From assembly GCA_964399875.1 (NCBI GenBank), contig CAYNRQ010000004.1, forward strand, positions 1 to 34,124: a stretch of 34,124 nt of DNA. The letters run 5' to 3'. The notes under the pieces are model-generated. The model did not search any database, was not told where the DNA came from, and worked only from the letters and a program-made list of their open reading frames with translations. This document shows, one piece after another, positions 16,575 to 23,780 of the stretch. Source of the DNA: CAYNRQ01 sp964399875 (lineage in GTDB: Archaea > Aenigmatarchaeota > Aenigmatarchaeia > QMZP01). The stretch's first letter is position 1. Every line of letters starts with the position of its first letter. The position numbers and the translations under genes are program-made.

Positions 16575-17168
16575 ATGAGCTGCAGAATCATTAAACTCTC
16601 CCATCCGTGGACACCATCAGAGCAACTGGTACATACTTCAAAGATATCCAATGCCCAGAAAAGCGTGTACGAAACCGTAAATATCCTTGAAAACAGACTG
16701 TCCAGCATCAGTCTAAAAAAGAAAAAAATCCAGAACAAGACACCACTAAGGGATATAATAAACCTGCACAACCATGACGGCATAAAGAGCAGAAAACAGA
16801 TAATGTCAATGATAAGACAACTAAAATCAGGAATCCATGTATTATCACAGAGCGGCCTGCCCAACATAAAGCTTGTGAGGGATAAAAAAGGAAAGACCGT
16901 TCTTTTTGACGGGCACCATTCAATACTTGCCTACATGGCTGTGGGCAGCAAATATCTTCATGAAATACCACATCTGATGGTGAATGATGAAAAGGGATAT
17001 GTAGATGACAGGGAAATACTTGCATTTTTTGGAGAGCATTCCAAAAAACTAAAGAATGCTGACTGGAGAAGGTATGCAATAAACTGGCAGAAACCAAAAG
17101 AAAAACAGCTTTGCGCACGTCTCCAAAAAAACATGGGTGAACTGTTCGACTATCTTTTCAATAAATAA
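16575..17168 (+). CDS. ParB/sulfiredoxin-like domain protein
   Basis: Protein of 197 residues. The central region KLVRDKKGKTVLFDGHHSILAYMAVG (DGHH at 112-115), followed by IPHLMV, matches the ParB/Srx fold, in which this segment forms the nucleotide-binding box (usually G-x-H-R). The N-terminal helix region (about 25-90) and C-terminal basic region have no clear match. There is no helix-turn-helix as in chromosome-partitioning ParB and no neighbouring parA. Relatives of this fold include ParB CTPases, nucleases and the archaeal free-serine kinase SerK, so activity is open. It is divergent from the glycosyltransferase and followed by repeat R2. Opposite-strand frames look like shadows. Confidence 0.7.
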   Translation: MSCRIIKLSHPWTPSEQLVHTSKISNAQKSVYETVNILENRLSSISLKKKKIQNKTPLRDIINLHNHDGIKSRKQIMSMIRQLKSGIHVLSQSGLPNIKLVRDKKGKTVLFDGHHSILAYMAVGSKYLHEIPHLMVNDEKGYVDDREILAFFGEHSKKLKNADWRRYAINWQKPKEKQLCARLQKNMGELFDYLFNK

Positions 17169-17190
17169 TGCAAAACACTGTATAAATCTA

Positions 17191-17311
17191 CAGATTCCAC
17201 GAGTTCTTTAAAAACCAAGCATCTTACCTTCAACCGACCGTGTTCTTGAGATTACACGGGATTGTTTTACAGCCGGTGAATCAGCAAGTGCAGATTATTA
17301 ATTAGTTCACC
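17191..17311. repeat. Interspersed element R2 (about 120 bp)
   Basis: Begins CAGATTCCAC, identical to the start of R3 at 31121-31130, and ends with the motif shared with R1 (CAAGTGCAGATTATTAA at 17285-17301). The final segment is bounded by GGTGAA (17275) and TTCACC (17306-17311), an inverted pair. An internal hairpin CCGTG/CACGG lies near 17228-17249. It fills the space between the ParB-like gene and tpiA and ends directly at the tpiA TATA box. It looks like a non-autonomous palindrome-ended element or a structured RNA; nothing in it is coding. Confidence 0.6.
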
Positions 17312-17322
17312 ATATATTTATT
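17312..17322 (+). promoter_or_regulatory. TATA box of tpiA
   Basis: ATATATTTATTA is centred about 26 bp before ATG 17343, giving a leaderless transcript. It starts exactly where repeat R2 ends, so the repeat occupies the position of the upstream promoter element. Confidence 0.5.
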
Positions 17323-17342
17323 ACCCTGTACAATAATTTAAT

Positions 17343-17999
17343 ATGAAGCCAACTCTGCTTATAAACCTCAAGACATATGAGAACGGGACAGGAAAAAAGG
17401 CCCTGAGGCTGGCAAGGATAGCAAATGAGCTTTCAAATAAAAAAGCCAAAATAATTTTTGCAGTCCAGCCAATGGATATACCCTGTATTTCTAAAATAAT
17501 AAAAACCTATGCCCAGCACATAGACTCTATAAAGTACGGTTCCAACACTGGTTTTATTCTTCCAGAAGCAGTAAAACAAGCAGGCGCAAAAGGAACTCTG
17601 ATAAATCATTCAGAGCATAGGTTAGAATTAAAACAAATAGGGGATAGTATAAAAAGGGCAAGGTCAATCGGCCTAGAAACGGTTTGCTGCGCATCAAACC
17701 CCTCCCTGTCCAGAAGAATTGCAAAATTAAATCCTGATTATGTTGCAATAGAGCCGCAAGAGTTAATAGGATCAGGCCGTTCTGTTACAGAATGCAACCC
17801 GGGTATTATAAAAAAGACTGTTGATCTTGTAAAGAAGGTATCAGATGCACATGTGCTTTGCGGTGCAGGTATTCACAGAGCAGAGGATGTGAGCAAGGCC
17901 TTGGAGCTTGGAACCATGGGCGTTCTTGTTGCTTCTGCTGTTGTAAAATCAAAAAACCCAAAAAAATCAATAGGAGAACTAATGAGGGGCTTTGATTAG
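17343..17999 (+). CDS. tpiA: Triosephosphate isomerase
   Basis: Archaeal-length TIM (218 residues) interconverting glyceraldehyde-3-phosphate and dihydroxyacetone phosphate. Catalytic residues are visible: N8 and K10 in LLINLKTYENG, H89 in LINHSEHR, and E137 in YVAIEPQELIGSG. The phosphate-binding GAGI lies near 174-177 and the final GVLVASAVV near 193. The short length relative to bacterial and eukaryotic TIM is normal for archaea. Its stop codon overlaps the stop of convergent ppsA by 4 bp. With ppsA, FBP aldolase/phosphatase and gapN it belongs to the central carbon group in this region. Confidence 0.95.
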   Translation: MKPTLLINLKTYENGTGKKALRLARIANELSNKKAKIIFAVQPMDIPCISKIIKTYAQHIDSIKYGSNTGFILPEAVKQAGAKGTLINHSEHRLELKQIGDSIKRARSIGLETVCCASNPSLSRRIAKLNPDYVAIEPQELIGSGRSVTECNPGIIKKTVDLVKKVSDAHVLCGAGIHRAEDVSKALELGTMGVLVASAVVKSKNPKKSIGELMRGFD

Positions 18000-20287
18000 C
18001 CCTTTTCTATCCTGGCAATATTTAATATGGTTTTTATTGCCATATCCGGCTCAACAGAAACAGAATCTATTCCTTTTTTAACCAAAAACCTTGTGAACTC
18101 AGGATAATTAGACGGGGCCTCACCACAGATACCAACCTTTCTCTTGTGTTTATGTGCGGTTTTAATCAGATTCCCAATCATATCTTTAATAGCCTGATTT
18201 CTTTCATCAAAAAGATAGGACAACTTATCCGAATTCCTGTCCAGACCCAGTGTGAGCTGTGTAAGATCATTAGAGCCTATAGAGAATCCATCGAATATCT
18301 TTGAAAACTCAGAAGCCAGAACTATGTTGCTGGGTATCTCTGCCATGACATAGAACCGTATACCCTTTTTTCTATCCAGTCCAAATCTTTTCATCTGTTC
18401 TAGAACCTTCCTTCCCTCTTCCACTGTCCTGCAAAATGGAACCATTATTACAATGTTCTTCAAACCCATTCCCAGTATAACCTTTTTCAGTGCCCTGCAT
18501 TCCAGTTCAAAGGCAGGAAGAAATGACTTATCATAATACCTGCTTGCCCCTCTCCAGCCAATCATGGGATTGTCCTCTTTTGGTTCAAACCCCTTCCCGC
18601 CTTCAAGGTTTGCATACTCATCTGTTTTAAAATCAGAAAGCCTGACTATAACAGGCCTTGGATAAAAAGCAGCTGCTATCTTACCTATACCCTCAGCAAG
18701 TATATTCGCGTATTTATCACCTTCTTTGTTTTCCAGCATGTAAAGAGGATGTTTTCCTATATAAGAACTTATTATAAACTCTTCCCTTGCCAGGCCAACA
18801 CCATCAACAGGAAGCCTTGAAAGAGAAAAGGCCTTTTCCGGTTCACCTATATTAATCATGACCTTTGTCTTTGTTTTAGGTATTTTTTCCATATTTCTTT
18901 TCACTATACTGAATTCCAACAATCCCCTAAAAACCCTGCCTGTTCCGCCAGAGCAGTCCACTGTCACATTCATACCTGTTTTTAGCCTTTTGCTGGCATT
19001 CCCTGTTCCTATAACGCATGGAACACCCAGTTCCCTTGACACAATTGCAGCATGACTGGTTGTACCGCCCTTGTCTGTTACTATTGCTGATGCAATCTTC
19101 ATTATAGGTTCCCAATCCGGGTCTGTCATATCCGTAACAAGGACTTCACCCTTCTTGAATCTGTGTATGCTCTTTGCTGTCTTCAAGACATTGACCCTGC
19201 CAGAGCCAATCTTTCTTCCAATAGCCATACCCTTAATCAGAAGCTGCCCTTTTCCCTGCAGAACATACTCTTTTACTATGTTCTTCTTTTTAACAGAATG
19301 CACTGTTTCAGGTCTTGCCTGTAAAATATAGATCTTTCCGTCCTTCCCGTCCAGAACCCATTCTATGTCCATGGGTTTTTTGTAGTGTTTCTCTATCCTC
19401 ACAGCATAACCAGCTATCTCCACAACTTTTTTATCATCCAAGCAGAACCTTGATTTGTCCTCTTCGCTAACCCTTTTCTCAGAATTTCTTCCCAACCTGC
19501 CTCTTACAAGCTTAACCCTTTTTTTGCCAAGCTTCTTCTCAAGGATTTTCATTGTTGGCTTGAAAACAAGGAAGTGATCTGGTATGATCCTGCCCTTTAC
19601 AACATACTCTCCAAGACCATAGGAACCGTTTATTGTGACAACATTATCAAAACCAGAGTCAGGGTCCATGGTAAAGGCAACACCGGCAGCACCTACATCC
19701 CCCCTTCCCATCTTCTGTACAGCGACAGACAAGTTTACCTTGAAATGATCAAACCCCTTGTCAACCCTGTATGATATGGCCCTGTTGGTAAATAAAGAGG
19801 CAAAGCATTTTTTTATCTTCCTGATAAGGTCTTTTTTCCCTTTCACATTCAGATATGTCTCCTGCTGGCCTGCAAAGCTGGCTCCGGGAAGATCCTCTGC
19901 TGTGGCAGAGCTTCTCACAGAGACATACGGATCCTTAACCCCCAGTTTCTTCCCGAACCTCTCATAAAAAACCAGGATCTGATTCTTTAACTGATCAGAC
20001 ATCCTTGCCCTTGCAATTTTATTTCTTATGGCCTTTCCTCTCCTGGCCAGATCCTCCAAATCGTGTGTATCAAGGCCCGTGAGTTTTTCCTTGATAAAAT
20101 CATCAAGCCCTGCATATTCAATAAAATGTTTATAAGCAGAAGCTGTTACTGCAAAACCAGGCAGGGTAGGAACATTAACCTTATTATGCAGCTCACCCAG
20201 ATTAGCGCACTTTCCCCCAACAAGGGCTGTATCTTCCTTACCTATCTCCTCAAACCAGAGAATGAATTTATTATTTTTTTCAGGCAT
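17996..20287 (-). CDS. ppsA: Phosphoenolpyruvate synthase
   Basis: Enzyme of 763 residues converting pyruvate and ATP to PEP, AMP and phosphate, the entry step of gluconeogenesis. The N-terminal ATP-grasp region holds VGGKCANLGEL, DPYVSVRSSATAEDLPGASFAGQQ and MDIEWVLDG. The swivelling domain carries the phosphorylated histidine H412 in GGTTSHAAIVSRELGVPCVIGTG. The C-terminal barrel has IGWRGASRYY, GSNDLTQLTLGLDRNS and GICGEAPSNYPEF with the active-site Cys. The frame remains open 22 codons further into repeat B, but family alignment and the TATA box place the start at ATG 20287. Length and motifs look intact. Confidence 0.95.
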   Translation of the reverse strand: MPEKNNKFILWFEEIGKEDTALVGGKCANLGELHNKVNVPTLPGFAVTASAYKHFIEYAGLDDFIKEKLTGLDTHDLEDLARRGKAIRNKIARARMSDQLKNQILVFYERFGKKLGVKDPYVSVRSSATAEDLPGASFAGQQETYLNVKGKKDLIRKIKKCFASLFTNRAISYRVDKGFDHFKVNLSVAVQKMGRGDVGAAGVAFTMDPDSGFDNVVTINGSYGLGEYVVKGRIIPDHFLVFKPTMKILEKKLGKKRVKLVRGRLGRNSEKRVSEEDKSRFCLDDKKVVEIAGYAVRIEKHYKKPMDIEWVLDGKDGKIYILQARPETVHSVKKKNIVKEYVLQGKGQLLIKGMAIGRKIGSGRVNVLKTAKSIHRFKKGEVLVTDMTDPDWEPIMKIASAIVTDKGGTTSHAAIVSRELGVPCVIGTGNASKRLKTGMNVTVDCSGGTGRVFRGLLEFSIVKRNMEKIPKTKTKVMINIGEPEKAFSLSRLPVDGVGLAREEFIISSYIGKHPLYMLENKEGDKYANILAEGIGKIAAAFYPRPVIVRLSDFKTDEYANLEGGKGFEPKEDNPMIGWRGASRYYDKSFLPAFELECRALKKVILGMGLKNIVIMVPFCRTVEEGRKVLEQMKRFGLDRKKGIRFYVMAEIPSNIVLASEFSKIFDGFSIGSNDLTQLTLGLDRNSDKLSYLFDERNQAIKDMIGNLIKTAHKHKRKVGICGEAPSNYPEFTRFLVKKGIDSVSVEPDMAIKTILNIARIEKG

Positions 20288-20307
20288 ATTTATTATTATG
20301 TTCTTGG

Positions 20308-20319
20308 GTTTAAAATTAA
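20308..20319 (-). promoter_or_regulatory. TATA box of ppsA, abutting repeat B
   Basis: TTTAATTTTAAA on the minus strand is centred about 26 bp before ATG 20287, consistent with a leaderless mRNA. The terminal hairpin of repeat B begins 4 bp further upstream (20323), exactly where the B recognition element or a regulator would bind. Confidence 0.5.
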
Positions 20320-20488
20320 ATTCCACTGGCCACATACCAGTGGTTCCCAGCAAGGTAACGGCTAACAGGAAGCAGTCACTATGCGGAATGCTCTCAAAGC
20401 AATGAACCAGGAGCCCCGCATCCCACCAGTCTTACCCACCAGCTGCATGTGACTGGCTGTAAGGGGCTACTGATTAACCGTCTGAGAT
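20320..20488 (+). repeat. ~169-bp interspersed structured repeat, copy B
   Basis: Aligned end to end with copy C (28142-28310), same length within a base, with most positions identical. Shared blocks include GTGGTTCC, CAAGGTAA, GCTAACAG, CAGTCACTATGCGGAAT, AGCCCCGCATCCC and CAGCTGCATGTGACTGG. The left end forms a hairpin CCACTGG (20323-20329)/CCAGTGG (20337-20343). The right part folds as AGCCCC (20412-20417)/GGGGCT (20463-20468) enclosing CCAGTC (20426-20431)/GACTGG (20451-20456). No protein is encoded. Subterminal hairpins and size suit a palindrome-associated element derived from an IS200/IS605 transposon; a structured RNA is the alternative. Confidence 0.8.
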
Positions 20489-20529
20489 CAGTTCATTGGA
20501 AGCAAAGGCTTAACTAATAATTTCGATAT

Positions 20530-20925
20530 CTATGCTGGGGCTTGTTGTTGAACTTTGGGTTTCAGCCCCTCTTTATGCACCCCAATAACACCTGCAATGA
20601 TTCCTAAAACAGAACCTGTACTTATATACACCAGATCCCAATTAAATCTGCTTATATATCCGTATAATGAAAAGGGTGAAGAAAATAAAAACAACAGGCT
20701 TAGCATTGAAAATAATAATATTAAAACAGACCCAACAAATCCCTTTTTCTTTTTGGAGTTCATAATGTTTCCAATCAGAATAACCAATCCAAACAATGCA
20801 TAAAAGAAACCACCAACAGCAAAGTAATACTTACCTTCAGATAGGGCAAAGATAATATTTGAAATAAAGGGTGTAGCTAATAACATTAATGCACTAACCA
20901 AAGACAACAAACTTACCAGTCGCAT
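20530..20925 (-). CDS. Small four-helix membrane protein, unknown function
   Basis: Not recognised. The 131-residue protein has four hydrophobic segments (about 4-24, 34-54, 63-83, 96-115) and a short basic, Gln-rich tail (KPKVQQQAPA). The frame opens at TTG 20934, but ATG 20925 is the better start, with an AATATATATTAA box about 30 bp before it. The overall form resembles the many small archaeal DUF-type membrane proteins. It stands alone between repeat B and a gene-poor stretch before the FBP aldolase/phosphatase, so context gives no function. Confidence 0.6.
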   Translation of the reverse strand: MRLVSLLSLVSALMLLATPFISNIIFALSEGKYYFAVGGFFYALFGLVILIGNIMNSKKKKGFVGSVLILLFSMLSLLFLFSSPFSLYGYISRFNWDLVYISTGSVLGIIAGVIGVHKEGLKPKVQQQAPA

Positions 20926-20985
20926 ACCCCTCAATATAATATTCGTTTTGTTTAATATATATTCTTGAATCGATTATGTTCGTGA

Positions 20986-21096
20986 AAGAATTGTTTTTTC
21001 AAACTCCTGGATTATCAGGGTATATATAGTATATTAGTTGATACAGATGATGGTGAACAGCTTCCAGTACACATATCAAGACTGACAAAATTATGA
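20986..21096 (+). other. Spacer 20926-21123 with possible gene fragment and orphan TATA box
   Basis: This spacer holds no clear gene. On the plus strand a 36-codon open frame (20986-21096) lacks a start codon. It translates to a protein-like string including DYQGIYSILVDTDDGEQLP and VHISRLTKL before TGA, more natural in composition than the surrounding noise. A strong TATA-like GTATATATA (21020-21028) in the same stretch would start a transcript near 21049 running into the 3' end of the FBP aldolase/phosphatase gene as antisense. It could be a decayed gene end or a small RNA; both readings are tentative. Confidence 0.25.
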
Positions 21097-21123
21097 ATCC
21101 CCTTATTGTCCCATTCTTCTAAG

Positions 21124-22224
21124 CTACTTCTTCCTTATCTTGAACCTCTTGTCCAGACCTTTTAGTATCTCTACTATACCACCATACTCCAGCTCACTGT
21201 ATGGCAGCATTGCAGGTCCTGAGAACCCCTGCTCCCTCATCTCAAAGGCCTTTCTTGAAGCCTTTAATCTTATGTAGTCCCAGAAGGGATGGTCAAACCC
21301 ATCTATGGCCTCTGTGAATTTTCCTTTTTGAACACAAAACGCTGTAGAACTTACCAATGGAGGCCCGTCAAAATATGATGTTGGGCTGTTGTTTTTTACT
21401 GGGGTGAGCGGTACGTTATGAGAACCCCTCATGCCGCCTCCAACAAAATGGGCCCTTGAGAATGCAGCAAGCACTTCTCCTGTTGCCGGGAACTGTTTCT
21501 GCACCCTCACCAGCATAACAGGATCATCCTTTCCTGTATACTTTCCTGCTATGTTGTGAAGTCTTGTAGTGCTGACCACAGCAGCTATCTCCCCTTTCTT
21601 GGTGGTCACGCTTTCTACAACAAACCTCTCATTGTCCCTTAGCAAAGCGGCTATCTTGTAGATATCCTGGGGTGTTGACAGGCTTATAACCCTGTCACCT
21701 TTTGTATAGTTAACATCCATTATATGGAAATTGACACCATTGCTCAAATCCGGTGAGAGCAACAGGCCTGGTGTGTTCATTGGGTCCGCAAATGCGAGAT
21801 ACAGCGGAAGGTTGTAGGCTCCGGGTTCTGTCTTGTCTGCAGCAAAAAAAAGGAACGGCTCATTGGGCCTTTCCTCAAATTCCATTTCACACACAGCAGG
21901 ACCCATACCCTTTACATTACCAGAAAAAGAGCTTTTAAGCAGATCCTGCCCGGCTCCATACAGACCCTGCTTCTTTGCAACATCCGTTCCTTTCAAGAAT
22001 GCGTCCCATGCAAGTTTGTGTATTTCTGGATTACCCTTACCCTTTGTATGGGACATCAATATAGCTATGTCATCTCCTGTTGAGCTGACATAAAAGTCCT
22101 TTAACAAGCTGGAACCAATATCAGCAACATAATTCCTGACAGTTTCCAATAATTTTTTACTTGGTTTTATATGACCTCCGATCGAGCCAATATCCGCTTT
22201 GATAACAGATAGTGTAATTTTCAT
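21124..22224 (-). CDS. fbp: Bifunctional fructose-1,6-bisphosphate aldolase/phosphatase
   Basis: Archaeal-type class V FBP aldolase/phosphatase, 366 residues, which condenses the two triose phosphates and then hydrolyses the product to fructose-6-phosphate, making gluconeogenesis unidirectional. Metal-binding segments are IKADIGSIGGH (D11, H18) and STGDDIAILM. The aldolase site lies in GKYTGKDDPVML, where Lys232 is the Schiff-base lysine and Tyr229 the catalytic tyrosine of this family. DMN-like FADPMNTPGLLL and the C-terminal LEYGG are also present. The start ATG is preceded by GGGGTGAT, a good Shine-Dalgarno. It is divergent from gapN across 98 bp. Confidence 0.95.
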   Translation of the reverse strand: MKITLSVIKADIGSIGGHIKPSKKLLETVRNYVADIGSSLLKDFYVSSTGDDIAILMSHTKGKGNPEIHKLAWDAFLKGTDVAKKQGLYGAGQDLLKSSFSGNVKGMGPAVCEMEFEERPNEPFLFFAADKTEPGAYNLPLYLAFADPMNTPGLLLSPDLSNGVNFHIMDVNYTKGDRVISLSTPQDIYKIAALLRDNERFVVESVTTKKGEIAAVVSTTRLHNIAGKYTGKDDPVMLVRVQKQFPATGEVLAAFSRAHFVGGGMRGSHNVPLTPVKNNSPTSYFDGPPLVSSTAFCVQKGKFTEAIDGFDHPFWDYIRLKASRKAFEMREQGFSGPAMLPYSELEYGGIVEILKGLDKRFKIRKK

Positions 22225-22227
22225 AAT

Positions 22228-22235
22228 ATCACCCC
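22228..22235 (-). promoter_or_regulatory. Shine-Dalgarno of the FBP aldolase/phosphatase
   Basis: GGGGTGAT on the minus strand lies 3 nt before the start ATG and matches the archaeal anti-Shine-Dalgarno (GGTGAT core). This is notable because most genes here look leaderless. It supports the start at 22224 and implies a transcript with a 5' leader. Confidence 0.55.
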
Positions 22236-22322
22236 TTAATACTCCTAATATTTGATCTATATTATATAATTTACTATATTTTTACACTATTTAATTAATA
22301 AAGCAAGGACAAATAAATTAAT

Positions 22323-23780
22323 ATGAAGATCTGGAGCGAGATAAAATCAGGAAACACATACAGACTTTTTATAGACGGAAAATGGACAGCCTCTTCTAAT
22401 AAAAAAACATTTGATGTGAGAAACCCGCATGACAACTCCCTGATAGGAAAAGTCCAGTCAGCAACAAAATCAGATGCAGAAAAGGCTGTCCTGGCTGCCA
22501 ACAGGGCAAAAAACACAATAGCAAACATGAACACAATAGAAAGAATAGAGCTTTTGGAAAAAATCCACGAACTTGTTCTGAAATACCAAAAGGATCTGGT
22601 GAATATAATAGTTAAGGAAGCAGGAAAGCCGCTGGAAGTTGCAAGAGGCGAGGTCAAGGCAACAGCAGAGAGATTGCATTTAACAACAGAAGAAGCAAAA
22701 TACCTCGAAGGGAAATACATACCAGGTGACTTGGTTCCAGAAACATCCAAAAGATTCGCAATAGTTTCAAGAAAACCACTTGGTGTTGTTCTTGCCATAT
22801 CACCGTTTAACTACCCCTTATTTATTTCCATAGCGAAGATAGCCCCTGCAATAGCAGCTGGGAATGCTGTTGTTTCAAAGGCAGCATCAGATGACCCTAT
22901 TTGCATGCTCATGTTTGCAAGGCTTGCTGAGTTAGCAGGAATGCCCAGAGGATGCTTGAATGTTTTAACAGGGTCTTCCAGAGAAATAGGCGATTATCTT
23001 GTCACCCATCCCAGAATAAATATGATATCCTTTACAGGATCATCTTCTGTAGGAAAGCACATATCAGATAAGGCTGGAATGAAAAGGCTTCACCTTGAGC
23101 TTGGCGGCAAGGGTCCTGCCCTGGTACTTGAAGACGCTGATCTGGATAATGCTGCAAAAGAGGTGGTGAAAGGGGCTTTGAAATACAGCGGCCAGAGATG
23201 CGATGCCCTGTCCAGAATTCTTGTTGCTGAAAGGATTGCAGACAGGTTTGTAAAGATGACCACAAGCGAAGTAAAGAAATGGAAGATGGGCAACCCAATG
23301 GATGAAAAAACAAAAATCGGGCCGATGATAAACGAGAATGCTGTAAAAAAGGTAGAAGAGCTGGTTGAGGATGCAAAAAACAAAGGAGCCAAATTAATCC
23401 TAGGAGGAAAGAGGAAAGGCCTTTACTATACACCCACTGTCTTGGACAGAGTGACAACCAAGATGCGTATAGCATGGGAAGAGACTTTTGGGCCGGTGGT
23501 TACGATAATAAGGGTAAAGGATATGAATGAGGCTGTTAAGGTTGCTAATCAGTCCAAGTACGGATTAGATGCCAGCATTTTCACAGAGGATGTGGACAGA
23601 GCAATTGAGATCGCAAAAAAACTAGAGGATGGCTCTGTTACAGTGAATGGGGCCCCTTCCCATGGTGTCGGCATCTTCCCATTCGGTGGCGACAAGGATT
23701 CTGGTATAGGAAGGGAGGGCATTGGTTATTCCATAGATGAGATGACCAAGCTGCACACAATGGTTTTCAACAGGAAATAA
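22323..23780 (+). CDS. gapN: Non-phosphorylating glyceraldehyde-3-phosphate dehydrogenase (GapN, aldehyde dehydrogenase family)
   Basis: Aldehyde dehydrogenase superfamily enzyme, 485 residues, probably oxidising glyceraldehyde-3-phosphate directly to 3-phosphoglycerate with NAD(P). Key residues: SPFNYPL (substrate/cofactor region), FTGSSSVGKHI (cofactor loop), Glu259 in LHLELGGKGPALVLEDADLD, and the nucleophile Cys293 in YSGQRCDALSRILV. SGQRCDA is the signature seen in archaeal GAPN. WEETFGPV and GVGIFPFGGDKDSG complete the family pattern. A TATA-like TTTAATTAATAAA precedes the ATG. It is divergent from the FBP enzyme and abuts phosphomannomutase with no gap. Another aldehyde dehydrogenase specificity is possible but less likely in this context. 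Confidence 0.88.
   Translation: MKIWSEIKSGNTYRLFIDGKWTASSNKKTFDVRNPHDNSLIGKVQSATKSDAEKAVLAANRAKNTIANMNTIERIELLEKIHELVLKYQKDLVNIIVKEAGKPLEVARGEVKATAERLHLTTEEAKYLEGKYIPGDLVPETSKRFAIVSRKPLGVVLAISPFNYPLFISIAKIAPAIAAGNAVVSKAASDDPICMLMFARLAELAGMPRGCLNVLTGSSREIGDYLVTHPRINMISFTGSSSVGKHISDKAGMKRLHLELGGKGPALVLEDADLDNAAKEVVKGALKYSGQRCDALSRILVAERIADRFVKMTTSEVKKWKMGNPMDEKTKIGPMINENAVKKVEELVEDAKNKGAKLILGGKRKGLYYTPTVLDRVTTKMRIAWEETFGPVVTIIRVKDMNEAVKVANQSKYGLDASIFTEDVDRAIEIAKKLEDGSVTVNGAPSHGVGIFPFGGDKDSGIGREGIGYSIDEMTKLHTMVFNRK

Noticed and set aside
16508..17118. Two minus-strand frames opposite the ParB-like gene
   Set aside because: Their translations are Cys/Phe/Leu-rich without domain patterns, while the plus-strand frame shows the DGHH box and a plausible promoter.
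17996..20353. N-terminal extension of PEP synthase to 20353
   Set aside because: The extra 22 codons lie upstream of the TATA box and run into repeat B, and do not resemble the family N-terminus.
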